A stretch of DNA of 64,000 nucleotides from Mesorhizobium sp. WSM4311 (lineage in GTDB: Bacteria; Pseudomonadota; Alphaproteobacteria; Rhizobiales; Rhizobiaceae): assembly GCF_002295115.1 (NCBI RefSeq), contig NZ_NSFV01000002.1, forward strand, positions 620,001-684,000, read 5' to 3'. Below, one piece after another: positions 18,223-27,439 of the stretch. The position numbers and the translations under genes are program-made. Below the pieces are notes generated by a model that worked only from the letters and a program-made list of their open reading frames with translations, ran no database searches and was not told where the DNA came from. The stretch's first letter is position 1. Each line of letters opens with the position of its first letter.

Positions 18223-18314
18223 GCATCGGACCCAAAAGTGGAAGCCGGTTTTGGGAAAATCCGATCCTCGAACAAAGAGATAGAGCGGCAACAGGATCGA
18301 AGATCCGCCGCTCT
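18223..18314. repeat. Composite palindromic repeat, copy 3
   Basis: The first part resembles copies 1 and 7 (CCCAAAAGTGG with CGGTTTTGGG; outer GCATCGGA / TCCGATC). A spacer with AACAAAGAG follows, then a second hairpin with arms AGAGCGGC (18282-18289) and GCCGCTCT (18307-18314) and an inner stem GGATC/GATCC. It fills the gap between glnE and the EF-hand gene. Confidence 0.75.
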
Positions 18315-18348
18315 CGCATCGGGGGTGACGATGCAACAGGAGAAGACC

Positions 18349-18819
18349 ATGAGAAAGTCAACCAAGCTTGCCCTTGCCTTCGCAGCACTTGCCGGCGCCG
18401 TCGGCACCACCGCCTATGCCGAAAACAATGCCAGCGCGAAAATGCGCGACGGCATGATGGCCCGCCTCGACAAGGCAATGACCGCGTCAGACGGCGCCAT
18501 CACCTTCGACCAGTTTTCCGACGCCATGAACGCGCGGCTGAAGAAGCTCGTTGCCGACAATGGCGGCAAGCTGACCGTCGCCCAACTCGCCGACGCACTG
18601 GAGAAGGCGCGCTTCGAGCGGATGGCCAGGCGCATCATCGCCCGCTATGACACCAAGGGCGACGGCACGCTGACCACGGATGACATCACCGGTCGCGAGA
18701 AGAAGGTGTTCGCCATGCTCGACAAGAACAATGACGGCAAGATCGAGAAGAGCGAACTGCCGAAGGGCCATCGCTTTGGCCATCACGGCCAACCGGATGA
18801 TGACGACAGCGTCCAATGA
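18349..18819 (+). CDS. Exported EF-hand protein
   Basis: This 156-residue protein has a signal peptide (LALAFAALAGAVGTTAYA) and two EF-hand-like calcium loops in its C-terminal half, YDTKGDGTLTTDD and LDKNNDGKIEKSE, plus a weaker helix pair before them. The tail is His- and Asp-rich (HRFGHHGQPDDDD). CAGGAG lies about eight bases before ATG 18349. The longer open frame from 18127 reads through glnE and the repeat and is rejected. It is probably a periplasmic calcium-binding protein; its partner is unknown. It converges with the pleC-like gene. Confidence 0.82.
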   Translation: MRKSTKLALAFAALAGAVGTTAYAENNASAKMRDGMMARLDKAMTASDGAITFDQFSDAMNARLKKLVADNGGKLTVAQLADALEKARFERMARRIIARYDTKGDGTLTTDDITGREKKVFAMLDKNNDGKIEKSELPKGHRFGHHGQPDDDDSVQ

Positions 18820-18831
18820 GATTGTTTGATC

Positions 18832-18860
18832 CAGGCTCCGGCGATATCGCTCGGAGCCTG
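18832..18860. terminator. Hairpin between convergent genes
   Basis: A perfect 9-bp pair CAGGCTCCG / CGGAGCCTG (18832-18840, 18852-18860) surrounds the self-complementary core GCGATATCGC. It sits between the EF-hand stop and the kinase stop on the other strand, so it may end both transcripts. A T-run is lacking on either side, so the terminator role is only likely. Confidence 0.45.
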
Positions 18861-18864
18861 CCGC

Positions 18865-21195
18865 TCAAGCGGCCGCCTTGACCGCCGGCGGCGCCTTCTT
18901 CACCGGAATGCGCACCGACACGATCGTGCCGACACCTTCGGTCGAACGGATCTTCAGCGCGCCGCCCTGGAGCTCGGCCAGCGAGCGTGAGATGGCAAGG
19001 CCGAGGCCTGATCCGGCATGGTTCTTGGAGAACTGGTTCTGAACCTGTTCGAAGGGTCGGCCGAGCTTGCCCAGCGCCTCTTTCGGGATGCCGCAGCCAT
19101 TGTCCTCAATGGTCAGCACCAGCGCGCCGGACGTGTTGCGGGCCCTGACCGATATATGGCCGCCCTGGCCGGTGAACTTCACCGCATTGGACAGGAGGTT
19201 GATGACGATCTGCTTGATCGCCCGGCGATCGGCGAACAGACTCAGCGCGTCGGCGATGCGCGTTTCCACGGTGATCGCCTTTTGCGCGGCCTGCAGCGAG
19301 ACGACGCGCACCGTCTCGCTGATCAGCGGACCGAGGTCGATCTGCTCCTGGTCCAGCGAGAATTGGCCGGCCTCGATCTTGGACATGTCGAGAATATCGT
19401 TGATGACGCCGAGCAGGTATTTGCCGCTGCTGTTGATATCCGTGGCGTACTCCTCGTAGCGCGACGAGCCCAGCGGGCCGAACAACCCCTGTTCCATCAG
19501 CTCGGAAAAGCCGATGATGGCGTTCAATGGCGTGCGTAGTTCATGCGACATGTTGGCCAGGAATTCGGATTTGGCCCGGTTCGCCGCCTCGGCGCGCTCG
19601 GTTTCCTTCATGTATTTGCGATTGAGATCGACCAGTTCGCGCGACCGTTCCTCTTCGGCGCGCCGCGCGAGGCTGAGATCATGGATCGTCGCCATCAGCC
19701 GGCGCTCGCTGTCGACCAGCTTCTCCTGGTGCAGCTTGATCTGGGTGATGTCGGAGCCGACCGAGACGATGCCACCATCCCTTGTCTTGAGTTCATTGAC
19801 CTGCAGCCAGCGGCCGTCGGACAGCTGCCGCTCGAAAGTGGCGCCGCCTTGCGGACCATTGGTGTTGGCAAGCCGGCGTTCGGACGCAAAGGCCAGCATC
19901 CGCCCTTCCAGCGAAGCGCGTGTCATACCCGGCATCACGTCGCGATCCGACAGCCCGTTGTCCTGCTGGTATTTGGAGTTGCACATGATCAGCCGCTGCG
20001 CCGAATCCCACAGCACGAAGGATTCGTTGATGTTCTCGATCGCCGTCCTGAGGCGAAGGTCGGCAGCCTCGGACCGCAGCGCCAGATGGCGCTGCTCGGT
20101 GACGTCGACGGCGATGCCGATCAGCTGGATTTCCGGCGCCTCCGGATCCATGACCTGCGCGCGAGCACGCATCCACACCCATTGGCCATCGGCATGCCGC
20201 ATCCGGAACACCTGGTCGATGTGGTCGATTTCGCGGGCGACAATTCTGTTGGCGAGCTCGAACAGGTCGCCGTCTTCGGGATGGATGATCTCGTCGACCT
20301 CGCCGAAGGACAGCATCGTATCGCAGGGCTCGTAGCCCAGCATATCGTACATGGAACGCGACCAGTACATCTTGCCGCGCACCATATCCCAGTCCCACAG
20401 GCCGCAGCGGCCGCGCACCAGCGCCATATCGATGCGCTGATGCGCCTCGAGGTAGATGCGGTCGGCGGCCTGGGCGCGCGCCGCCTGTCCGAAATAGGCG
20501 TAGAGGATGATGATCAGCACGCCCGCCGTCAGCACGAACAGGGTGACGTTGAGCGAGACAGTCTTGCGCCACGTGTCGAACACTGCCTCCTGCGGCACCA
20601 GCGCCGCTGCGGCTCCCTTCCGATCCTTGGCCACGCTGACCGCGGCGTACCAGTCCCGGCCGCCGATGTTGACCTCCATGACGCCGGCGCGGTCGCCGAA
20701 CATGAACAGCGGCTGGCCGCCCTGGACGAGGCCGTCGAGCGAATGGCCTTGCCAGGGCATCGAGCGCGGCGTCACCGCGGTGATCCTGAAAGCGCTGTCG
20801 GTGATGACGAGCACATGGCTGCGGCCCATCGCGCCCTGGCGGCTGGTGGTCTCCAGCAGGTCCTGGACGGCGCCGGGCACGGTGTCCGAGGTGGTGGCCA
20901 ACGAACTGGCCAGTTGACCCGCCGCCAGCGTCAGGATTGCCTTGGCGTCGCGTTCGACATCGTCACGCTCATTCATGAGCGACAGCACGCGCAGCGCCGC
21001 GATGACGAGCAGGAAGATGATGATCAGGGCCGGTATCGACCGGCGCAGCAGCGGTTCGGCGGCCAGAAGCCGCTTGTAGGCCGGTTCGGCAATGAGCCGC
21101 GTATTCCCGGCAAGGCCGTCGCTGCGCGCCTCGCGACGCGCAAAAACCATCCCACCGGGCGCGCCCCACGCGTCCGCCTTTGCCATAAATGGCAC
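18865..21195 (-). CDS. pleC: PAS-containing sensor histidine kinase, PleC-like
   Basis: This 776-residue membrane kinase has membrane helices near residues 55-75 and 210-235 enclosing an extracytoplasmic sensor domain. Two PAS/PAC regions follow (about 250-370, with VWMRARAQVMDPEAPE, and 385-500), then HisKA with His551 (MSHELRTPLNAIIGFSE) and an ATPase domain (NLLSNAVKFT, DNGCGIP, GSGLGLAIS). The HisKA sequence is of the PleC/DivJ/PdhS class that acts on DivK in alphaproteobacterial cell-cycle control, and in S. meliloti the gene called pleC lies by the glnE region. ATG 21186 is an alternative start. Identity is by domain class and position. Confidence 0.7.
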   Translation of the reverse strand: MPFMAKADAWGAPGGMVFARREARSDGLAGNTRLIAEPAYKRLLAAEPLLRRSIPALIIIFLLVIAALRVLSLMNERDDVERDAKAILTLAAGQLASSLATTSDTVPGAVQDLLETTSRQGAMGRSHVLVITDSAFRITAVTPRSMPWQGHSLDGLVQGGQPLFMFGDRAGVMEVNIGGRDWYAAVSVAKDRKGAAAALVPQEAVFDTWRKTVSLNVTLFVLTAGVLIIILYAYFGQAARAQAADRIYLEAHQRIDMALVRGRCGLWDWDMVRGKMYWSRSMYDMLGYEPCDTMLSFGEVDEIIHPEDGDLFELANRIVAREIDHIDQVFRMRHADGQWVWMRARAQVMDPEAPEIQLIGIAVDVTEQRHLALRSEAADLRLRTAIENINESFVLWDSAQRLIMCNSKYQQDNGLSDRDVMPGMTRASLEGRMLAFASERRLANTNGPQGGATFERQLSDGRWLQVNELKTRDGGIVSVGSDITQIKLHQEKLVDSERRLMATIHDLSLARRAEEERSRELVDLNRKYMKETERAEAANRAKSEFLANMSHELRTPLNAIIGFSELMEQGLFGPLGSSRYEEYATDINSSGKYLLGVINDILDMSKIEAGQFSLDQEQIDLGPLISETVRVVSLQAAQKAITVETRIADALSLFADRRAIKQIVINLLSNAVKFTGQGGHISVRARNTSGALVLTIEDNGCGIPKEALGKLGRPFEQVQNQFSKNHAGSGLGLAISRSLAELQGGALKIRSTEGVGTIVSVRIPVKKAPPAVKAAA

Positions 21196-21299
21196 TCCCG
21201 AATTTGCCTATGCTGCTTTGTGATCCGGCAAACGCCGCACTTCCGAATCGTCAGTAAAGAATCAAACGTGATTCGCCTTGTCCAGTGGCCCGGCGAAAA

Positions 21300-21316
21300 A
21301 AGATTAAAAATCGACT
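21300..21316 (-). promoter_or_regulatory. Possible CtrA-like box upstream of the pleC-like gene
   Basis: On the minus strand the sequence TTAG-N7-TTAA matches seven of eight positions of the CtrA consensus TTAA-N7-TTAA. It lies about 100 bases upstream of the kinase start in an AT-rich stretch. Short sites like this occur by chance, so this is suggestive only. Confidence 0.25.
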
Positions 21317-21348
21317 AAAATAATGCGCGTCTGGAGGTGCGGCGGCTG

Positions 21349-21374
21349 TACCTTCTCCCACACGGGAGAAGGTA
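21349..21374. repeat. Perfect hairpin of the CCTTCTCCC type
   Basis: Arms of 11 bp (TACCTTCTCCC / GGGAGAAGGTA) enclose a 4-base ACAC loop, nine bases past the pepN stop. A related but shorter pair lies at 31893-31916. It could act as a terminator hairpin for pepN or as a repeat of its own family. Confidence 0.65.
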
Positions 21375-21382
21375 AGGCGCGT

Positions 21383-24025
21383 TTAGGCCAGCGTACGCTC
21401 GACAATATCGCGCAGGTCCGCCGACAGGTTTTCGGCATTGGCGATCGAAAGCAGCGCTTCCCTGGCCTTGGCCTGCCGGCCCGGTTCGAGCGAACGCCAC
21501 GACCGCAATGCCGTCGCCAGCCTTGCCGCCACTTGCGGATTGCGCTTCTCGACCTCGAGCACCGTCTGCGCGAAGAACCTATAACCCTCGCCGTCGGCGC
21601 GGTGGAAGCCGGTCTGGTTGGCGCTGGAGAATGTGCCGATCAGCGAACGCACCCGGTTCGGATTGGCCATCGAGAAGGCAGGATGGGCGGTTAGCGCGCG
21701 GACCGTGTCCACAGCCTGCGGCCCTGGCACGCTGGCCTGGATCTGGAACCATTTGTCCATGACCAGCGGGTCGGACGCATAGGTCTTTTCAAAAGCCGCC
21801 AGCGCCTTGTTTGCCTCCGGCGAAGCATGGTGGCGATGCGCGAGCACGGCAAGGGCGGCCGCGCGGTCGGTCATGTTGGTCGCGGACTGGAAATGCCTGG
21901 CCGCCAACGCCGCTCCGCCTTGCAGCAGCGAGAGATAGTCCAGCAAAATGTTGCGCAGGGCGCGTCGTCCTGCGCTCGCCGCGTCGGGACTGAAGGCCGC
22001 CTTGTCGGCGAGCCTGTGGTAGAGGCTGGAAAACGCCTCGGCATTGGTCGTGGCGATCGCCAGCGCAAAGCCCTGCCGGGCTGCATGAATGGCATCGGGG
22101 TCGATGTTCTTGCCGATGTCGCGGGCGATGTCGGCATCGCCCGGCAGTGCCAGCGCAAGCGCCCGGTAGGCAGGCTCCAGCGTCTCGTCGCCGGCGATGC
22201 TGCCGGCGAGTTCGGTCAGCCGTGTGGCGAAGACCGGCTGCCTGCCGCCAAGGAACTCGCGGAAGGCAGCGATCAGCGCATCGGTGAGCAGCGTGTTGAA
22301 GGCTTGCCAGCGCGAGAAGGCATCGCTGTCATGGCGGGCAAGGAAGAACTGGTCGTCGGCCTTCTGCTCGACCGACAGCGTCACCGGCGCCGAAAAGCCG
22401 CGGTTGAGCGACACCGCCGGACGCTCAATCACACCCGAAAAGCGCACCATATGGCGGCGCTTGCGCAGATGGATGACGCCGTCCTCGACGCTGGCGCCCT
22501 CGACGCCGCTATAAGCGACAGGCTTGCCGCCGGCGCCGATCAGCCCGAAGGCGAGCGGAATATGCATCAGCCGCTTGCGGCTTTCGGAGGGTGTCGGCGG
22601 CACCGACTGCTCGATTTCGAGCGTGAATTCCCGCGCGGACTGATTGTGCGTCGAACTGACCGTCAGATTGGGCGTGCCAGCCTGATGATACCAGAGCGCG
22701 AACTGCGACAGGTCGCGGCCCGAGGCATCCTCGAACACTTTGATGAAATCCTCGATGGTCGCCGCTTCGCCGTCATGCCGTTCGAAATAGAGGTCCATGC
22801 CGGCGCGGAAGGCATCTGCCCCCAGGATGGTGCGGATCATGCGCACCACTTCGGAGCCCTTTTCGTAGACCGTCGCCGTGTAGAAATTGTTGATCTCGCG
22901 GTAGCGGCGCGGCCGCACCGGATGCGCCAGCGGACCCTGGTCCTCGGGAAACTGGTGGGCGCGCAGCGTGCGCACCTCGGCAATGCGCTTGACCGCGCGC
23001 GAGCGTTGGTCGGCGGAGAATTCATGGTCGCGGAACACAGTCAGGCCTTCCTTCAGGCAAAGCTGGAACCAGTCGCGGCAAGTGATTCTGTTGCCTGTCC
23101 AATTGTGGAAATACTCATGTGCGATGATCGCCTCGATATTGGCGAAATCGGCGTCCGTCGCCGTCTCCTCGTCGGCCAGCACATATTTGTCGTTGAAGAT
23201 GTTGAGGCCCTTGTTCTCCATCGCGCCCATGTTGAAGTCGGACACGGCGACGATGTTGAAGACGTCGAGGTCGTATTCGCGGCCAAACGCCTCCTCGTCC
23301 CATCGCATCGACCGCTTCAGCGCGTCCATGGCGTAGCCGGCCAGCTTCTCCTTGCCGCGCTCGACATAGATGCCGAGTTCGACCTTGCGGCCGGACATTG
23401 TGACGAAACTGTCGGCGACCCGACCGAGATTGCCGGCCACCAGCGCGAACAGGTAGGATGGCTTGGGGAAGGGGTCATGCCAGACGGCATAGTGCCAGCC
23501 GTCCCTGATATTACCTTTGTCCCCCGGATTGCCATTGGACAGGAGCAGCGGCGCCTCGTCGCGCAGCGCCTCGATCCGCACGGTGTAGACGGACAGGATG
23601 TCCGGGCGATCGAGGAAATAGGTGATGCGGCGGAAGCCCTCGGCCTCGCATTGCGTGCAATAGACATCGTTCGAGCGATAGAGACCCATCAGGGCCTCGT
23701 TGCCCGCCGGGGCCAGTTCGGTCTCGATCAGCAGTTGGAAGCGGCGCGCGGGCGGCTTGAGAATGGTGAGCTGGTCAGGTGTCACCAGCAGGTCCGCCGG
23801 TTTTGCCTTCTTGCCGTCGATCTCGACGCGCTTGAGCGTCAGCCCGTCGCCGTCGAGCACCAATGGCGCCGCCGCGGCTACGCCGTCGCGACGTTCGACA
23901 GTCAGTATCGCGGTGACGATCGTGGCCTCGGGCGAAAGGCGGAAGGTGAGGTTGGTCCGCGGAATGAGATAATCGTTGGGGCGATAGTCTTCGAGCTTGA
24001 AGACCTGGCCGGTGTCCGTGCGCAT
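21383..24025 (-). CDS. pepN: Aminopeptidase N (M1 family)
   Basis: This 880-residue enzyme has the length of E. coli PepN. The exopeptidase motif GAMENKGLN precedes the zinc site HEYFH (residues 303-307), with the third zinc ligand Glu326 exactly 18 residues later (LKEGLTVFRD). The C-terminal ERAP1-like helical domain follows. It releases N-terminal residues from peptides in the cytoplasm. It is encoded just upstream of the CCTTCTCCC hairpin and diverges from the molybdoprotein gene at 24177 across about 150 bases of shared promoter region. Confidence 0.96.
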   Translation of the reverse strand: MRTDTGQVFKLEDYRPNDYLIPRTNLTFRLSPEATIVTAILTVERRDGVAAAAPLVLDGDGLTLKRVEIDGKKAKPADLLVTPDQLTILKPPARRFQLLIETELAPAGNEALMGLYRSNDVYCTQCEAEGFRRITYFLDRPDILSVYTVRIEALRDEAPLLLSNGNPGDKGNIRDGWHYAVWHDPFPKPSYLFALVAGNLGRVADSFVTMSGRKVELGIYVERGKEKLAGYAMDALKRSMRWDEEAFGREYDLDVFNIVAVSDFNMGAMENKGLNIFNDKYVLADEETATDADFANIEAIIAHEYFHNWTGNRITCRDWFQLCLKEGLTVFRDHEFSADQRSRAVKRIAEVRTLRAHQFPEDQGPLAHPVRPRRYREINNFYTATVYEKGSEVVRMIRTILGADAFRAGMDLYFERHDGEAATIEDFIKVFEDASGRDLSQFALWYHQAGTPNLTVSSTHNQSAREFTLEIEQSVPPTPSESRKRLMHIPLAFGLIGAGGKPVAYSGVEGASVEDGVIHLRKRRHMVRFSGVIERPAVSLNRGFSAPVTLSVEQKADDQFFLARHDSDAFSRWQAFNTLLTDALIAAFREFLGGRQPVFATRLTELAGSIAGDETLEPAYRALALALPGDADIARDIGKNIDPDAIHAARQGFALAIATTNAEAFSSLYHRLADKAAFSPDAASAGRRALRNILLDYLSLLQGGAALAARHFQSATNMTDRAAALAVLAHRHHASPEANKALAAFEKTYASDPLVMDKWFQIQASVPGPQAVDTVRALTAHPAFSMANPNRVRSLIGTFSSANQTGFHRADGEGYRFFAQTVLEVEKRNPQVAARLATALRSWRSLEPGRQAKAREALLSIANAENLSADLRDIVERTLA

Positions 24026-24176
24026 TCCGTTGTTTTTCCTGTCGATCGCGTTGGACGCGGAGTTCCCGCTGGTCCAAGAAATTTGAAGTCCGCGCTCTTT
24101 ACACGAAATGGTCCCTCGACAAAACTCGGACGATGCCTATTTCAGGCATTCGTTCTCCACATCCCGCGAGGCAGCC

Positions 24177-26483
24177 ATGACCGTCGTCACACCGAAATTC
24201 GGCATGGGCGCTTCCGTGCTGCGGGGCGAGGATACCGCCTTCATCCAGGGGCAGGGCCGCTACACCGACGATATCCAGCCAGACGGCGTCCTGCACGGCT
24301 ATGTCCTGCGCTCGCCGATCGCCAAGGCGAGCTTCACCATCGGCTCGACCGAGGCGGCGAAGGCGGCACCTGGCGTCCATCTGGTGCTGACCGGCAAGGA
24401 TCTCACCCATCTGCGCGATCTCAAGTCCGGCGTCATGCAGGCACAGCCGGACGGCACCAAAGCGCCGACGCGCGACATTCCGATCCTGTGCCGGGATCGA
24501 GTCAACCATGTCGGCGATGCGGTTGCCTTTGTCGTCGCCGACAGCCGCGCCTTGGCGCAGGATGCCGCCGAACTGATCGAGGTCGATTATGACGGCGAGG
24601 ACGCTGCCTCCGGCACCGCGACGGCGCTTGCCGAGGGCACGCCGCTGGTCTGGCCGGAACTCGGCTCCAACCGTGCCTTCACCTATCATATCGGCGACAA
24701 GAAGAAGACGGACGCGGCTTTCGCGGGGGCCGCTCACGTCACGCGCATCGAATTCGTCAACAATCGGCTGGTCTGCAACTACATGGAGCCGCGCTCGGCG
24801 ATCGGCGAATGGAATGTCGGGGAAAACCGCTTCGTGCTGACCACAGGGTCGCAGGGCGTGCATTCCATGCAGTACATCCTGGCCAGCGTGTTCAAGATCA
24901 AAAAGGACCAGCTGCGCGTCATCACGCCCGATGTTGGCGGCGGGTTCGGGCCGAAGAGCTTCGTCTACCGCGAATATCCGCTGGTGCTCGAGGCGGCGAA
25001 GCGGCTCGGCCGTCCGGTGAAATGGGCCGGCGACCGCACGGAACATTTCCTCACCGACGCCCAAGGCCGCGACAATGCGGTGACGGCCGAGATGGCGCTC
25101 GACAAGGATGGCCGATTCCTCGGCATGCGGGTCGACCTGCTTGCCAATATCGGCGCCTATGTCTCGCAATATGGCCCTTTCATCCCCTATATCGGCGTCA
25201 CCATGTCGACCGGCGTCTATGATATCAGGGCGCTCGATGTCTCGGTGACCGGCCTCTACACCAACACCTGCCCGGTCGACGCCTATCGCGGCGCCGGGCG
25301 ACCCGAGGCTGCGTTCCTGTTGGAAAAGCTGGTCGATGCCTGCGCGCATGATCTTGGCCGGCCCGTCGAAGAGATCCGCCGCCGCAATTTCATCCGGCCC
25401 GAGCAGTTTCCTTATCGCACGCAGACAGGCCGGCTCTACGACAATGGCGAATTCGAAGGGCATATGGACCGCGCCATCGAACGGTCGCAGTGGAAGGCGT
25501 TTCCGCAGCGGCTGGAACAGTCCAAAGCCGGTGGCAAGATCCGCGGCATCGGCATGGCGACCTATATCGAGGCCTGCGCCTTTCCGGGCTCCGAACCGGC
25601 CTTTGTCGAGCTCAATGGCGACGGCACGGTGACGCTGAAGATCGGCACCCAGACCAACGGCCAGGGGCATGCTACCGCCTATGCGCAGTTCCTGTCGGAA
25701 AAACTCAATCTCGACATCGACAAGATCCATGTCCGCCAGGGCGACACCGACGAATTGAAGGCGGGCGGCGGCACCGGCGGCTCGCGGTCCATTCCGCTGG
25801 GAGGTGTGTCAGCTTCCCGCGCGGGCGAGGATCTGGCCAACAAGATCAAGCGCATCGCCGCCGACGAGCTTGAGGCCTCGGCCGGCGATATCGAATTGTC
25901 CGATGGCGTTGCGCGCATCGTCGGCACAGACCGGAGCATCGATTTCTCGAGCATCGCCAAGGCCGCGAGGACGCCGGATGACCTTAAGGGGTTCGGCGAG
26001 TTCGTGCAGGACGAGTGCACCTATCCGAACGGCACCCACATCTGCGAGGTCGAGATCGATCCCGACACCGGCGCGACCGAGATCGTCCGCTACACCATCG
26101 TCGACGATTTCGGCGTCACCGTTAATCCGATCCTGCTCGCCGGCCAGGTCCATGGCGGCGTCGTGCAAGGCATCGGCCAGGCGCTGACCGAGAACACCAT
26201 CCATGGCGAAGATGGGCAGCTCTTGACGGCGAGCTTCATGGACTACGCCATGCCGCGCGCCGACAATTTTCCGTTCTTCCATTTCGAGACCCGCAACGTG
26301 CCTTCGACCACCAATGCGCTGGGCATCAAGGGCGCGGGCGAGGCCGGCACGATCGGCTCGACACCGGCGGCGCTCAATGCCGTCACCGATGCGCTGTGGC
26401 GCGCCTATGGCATCAGGCATATCGAGATGCCGGCGACGCCGGCGCGGATCTGGGCCGCGATCAGGGGCGCATCGCCGACGTGA
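24177..26483 (+). CDS. CoxL-like molybdopterin-binding subunit of xanthine-dehydrogenase family, form II
   Basis: The 768-residue large subunit has the form II active-site loop AYRGAGR rather than the CSFR-type loop of true CO dehydrogenase, the pterin-binding GGGFGPKS, and the catalytic Glu in KGAGEAGTIG. The usual partners, a 2Fe-2S subunit and an FAD subunit, are not adjacent: the flanks are pepN and a DMT transporter. It must borrow partners encoded elsewhere or belong to a dispersed set. Substrate is unknown (aldehyde or N-heterocycle hydroxylation is typical). The ATG at 24177 starts the conserved N-terminus; the frame is open to 24108. Confidence 0.85.
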   Translation: MTVVTPKFGMGASVLRGEDTAFIQGQGRYTDDIQPDGVLHGYVLRSPIAKASFTIGSTEAAKAAPGVHLVLTGKDLTHLRDLKSGVMQAQPDGTKAPTRDIPILCRDRVNHVGDAVAFVVADSRALAQDAAELIEVDYDGEDAASGTATALAEGTPLVWPELGSNRAFTYHIGDKKKTDAAFAGAAHVTRIEFVNNRLVCNYMEPRSAIGEWNVGENRFVLTTGSQGVHSMQYILASVFKIKKDQLRVITPDVGGGFGPKSFVYREYPLVLEAAKRLGRPVKWAGDRTEHFLTDAQGRDNAVTAEMALDKDGRFLGMRVDLLANIGAYVSQYGPFIPYIGVTMSTGVYDIRALDVSVTGLYTNTCPVDAYRGAGRPEAAFLLEKLVDACAHDLGRPVEEIRRRNFIRPEQFPYRTQTGRLYDNGEFEGHMDRAIERSQWKAFPQRLEQSKAGGKIRGIGMATYIEACAFPGSEPAFVELNGDGTVTLKIGTQTNGQGHATAYAQFLSEKLNLDIDKIHVRQGDTDELKAGGGTGGSRSIPLGGVSASRAGEDLANKIKRIAADELEASAGDIELSDGVARIVGTDRSIDFSSIAKAARTPDDLKGFGEFVQDECTYPNGTHICEVEIDPDTGATEIVRYTIVDDFGVTVNPILLAGQVHGGVVQGIGQALTENTIHGEDGQLLTASFMDYAMPRADNFPFFHFETRNVPSTTNALGIKGAGEAGTIGSTPAALNAVTDALWRAYGIRHIEMPATPARIWAAIRGASPT

Positions 26484-27439
26484 CATCAGGGGCGGAACCA
26501 GGAACGACGGCAGGCCACGGCACGCTGAGGGGCATCGCGCTGAAGATCGTGTCCGTCGCGGTCTTTGTCGGCATGCAAACCTGCATCAAGGCGGCCGGCG
26601 ACGTGCCGGCAGGGCAGATCGTCTTCTTCCGCTCCTTCTTCGCCATCTTCCCGATCATCGCCTTCCTGGCGGTGAAGGGACAGCTGCCGACGGCATTCGT
26701 CACCAAACGCCCCTTCAACCACGTCGCGCGCGGCGTCGTCGGCGTTGGCGCCATGGGGCTGGGCTTCTTCGCGCTCACCAGGCTGCCGTTGCCGGAGGCG
26801 ATCACCCTGAACTATGCGCAGCCGCTGCTGGTCGTGGTGTTCTCCTCGGTCTTCCTTGGCGAGTCGATCCGCGTCTATCGCTGGAGCGCGGTCGCCGTTG
26901 GTCTTGTCGGCGTGCTCATCATTTCCTGGCCGGAGCTGACGCTGCTCAACTCGGATGAAGGGCTCGACGACCAGGAGGTCCTGGGCGTCATGGCCGCGCT
27001 GGTGGCCGCGGCGATCTCGGCGGTCGCCATGCTGCTCGTGCGCAATCTCGTGCAGACGGAGAAGACGGCGACCATCGTCCTGTGGTTCTCGTCGACCGCC
27101 AGCGTGCTCTCGCTGCTGACACTGCCTTTCGGCTGGCAAGCTCTGACGCCGACGCAAGCCGCGCTGCTCGTCATGGCCGGCTTCTGCGGCGGCCTCGGCC
27201 AGATCCTGATGACCTCCGCCTATCGCCATGCCGAGGCCTCGGTGGTTGCGCCCTTCGAATACACCTCGATGATCCTCGGCGTCGTCGTCGGCTATTTCAT
27301 TTTCGGCGACGTGACCTCGCTCAACACGCTGGTCGGCGGCGTGATCGTGGTCGCCGCCGGCATCTTCATCATCTGGCGCGAGCGGCAGCTCGGCCTGGAG
27401 CGCACGCGCACCAGAACGGCCGCGCCGCCGCAGGGGTGA
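26480..27439 (+). CDS. DMT-family transporter (two EamA domains)
   Basis: The 319-residue protein has about ten membrane helices in two EamA repeats, as in drug/metabolite exporters such as RhaT/RarD relatives. GTG 26480 overlaps the upstream stop (GTGA), which suggests coupling to the CoxL-like gene; the frame also stays open upstream to 26396. Substrate cannot be told. The coupling raises the possibility that it moves a substrate or product of the molybdoenzyme, which is inference only. Confidence 0.82.
   Translation: MTSGAEPGTTAGHGTLRGIALKIVSVAVFVGMQTCIKAAGDVPAGQIVFFRSFFAIFPIIAFLAVKGQLPTAFVTKRPFNHVARGVVGVGAMGLGFFALTRLPLPEAITLNYAQPLLVVVFSSVFLGESIRVYRWSAVAVGLVGVLIISWPELTLLNSDEGLDDQEVLGVMAALVAAAISAVAMLLVRNLVQTEKTATIVLWFSSTASVLSLLTLPFGWQALTPTQAALLVMAGFCGGLGQILMTSAYRHAEASVVAPFEYTSMILGVVVGYFIFGDVTSLNTLVGGVIVVAAGIFIIWRERQLGLERTRTRTAAPPQG

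Noticed and set aside
15285-18410. Very long open frame on the minus strand opposite glnE
   Set aside because: It is antisense to a complete glnE with clear motifs, has no recognisable domains, and long antisense frames are expected in high-GC codon use.
24108-24176. Upstream extension of the CoxL-like protein (MVPRQNSDDAYF...)
   Set aside because: The family N-terminus begins at 24177; the extension has no family sequence and lies in the pepN divergent promoter region.
21827-24592. 921-codon plus-strand frame opposite pepN
   Set aside because: It overlaps the whole of pepN and the start of the CoxL-like gene, shows no family features and no ribosome site.
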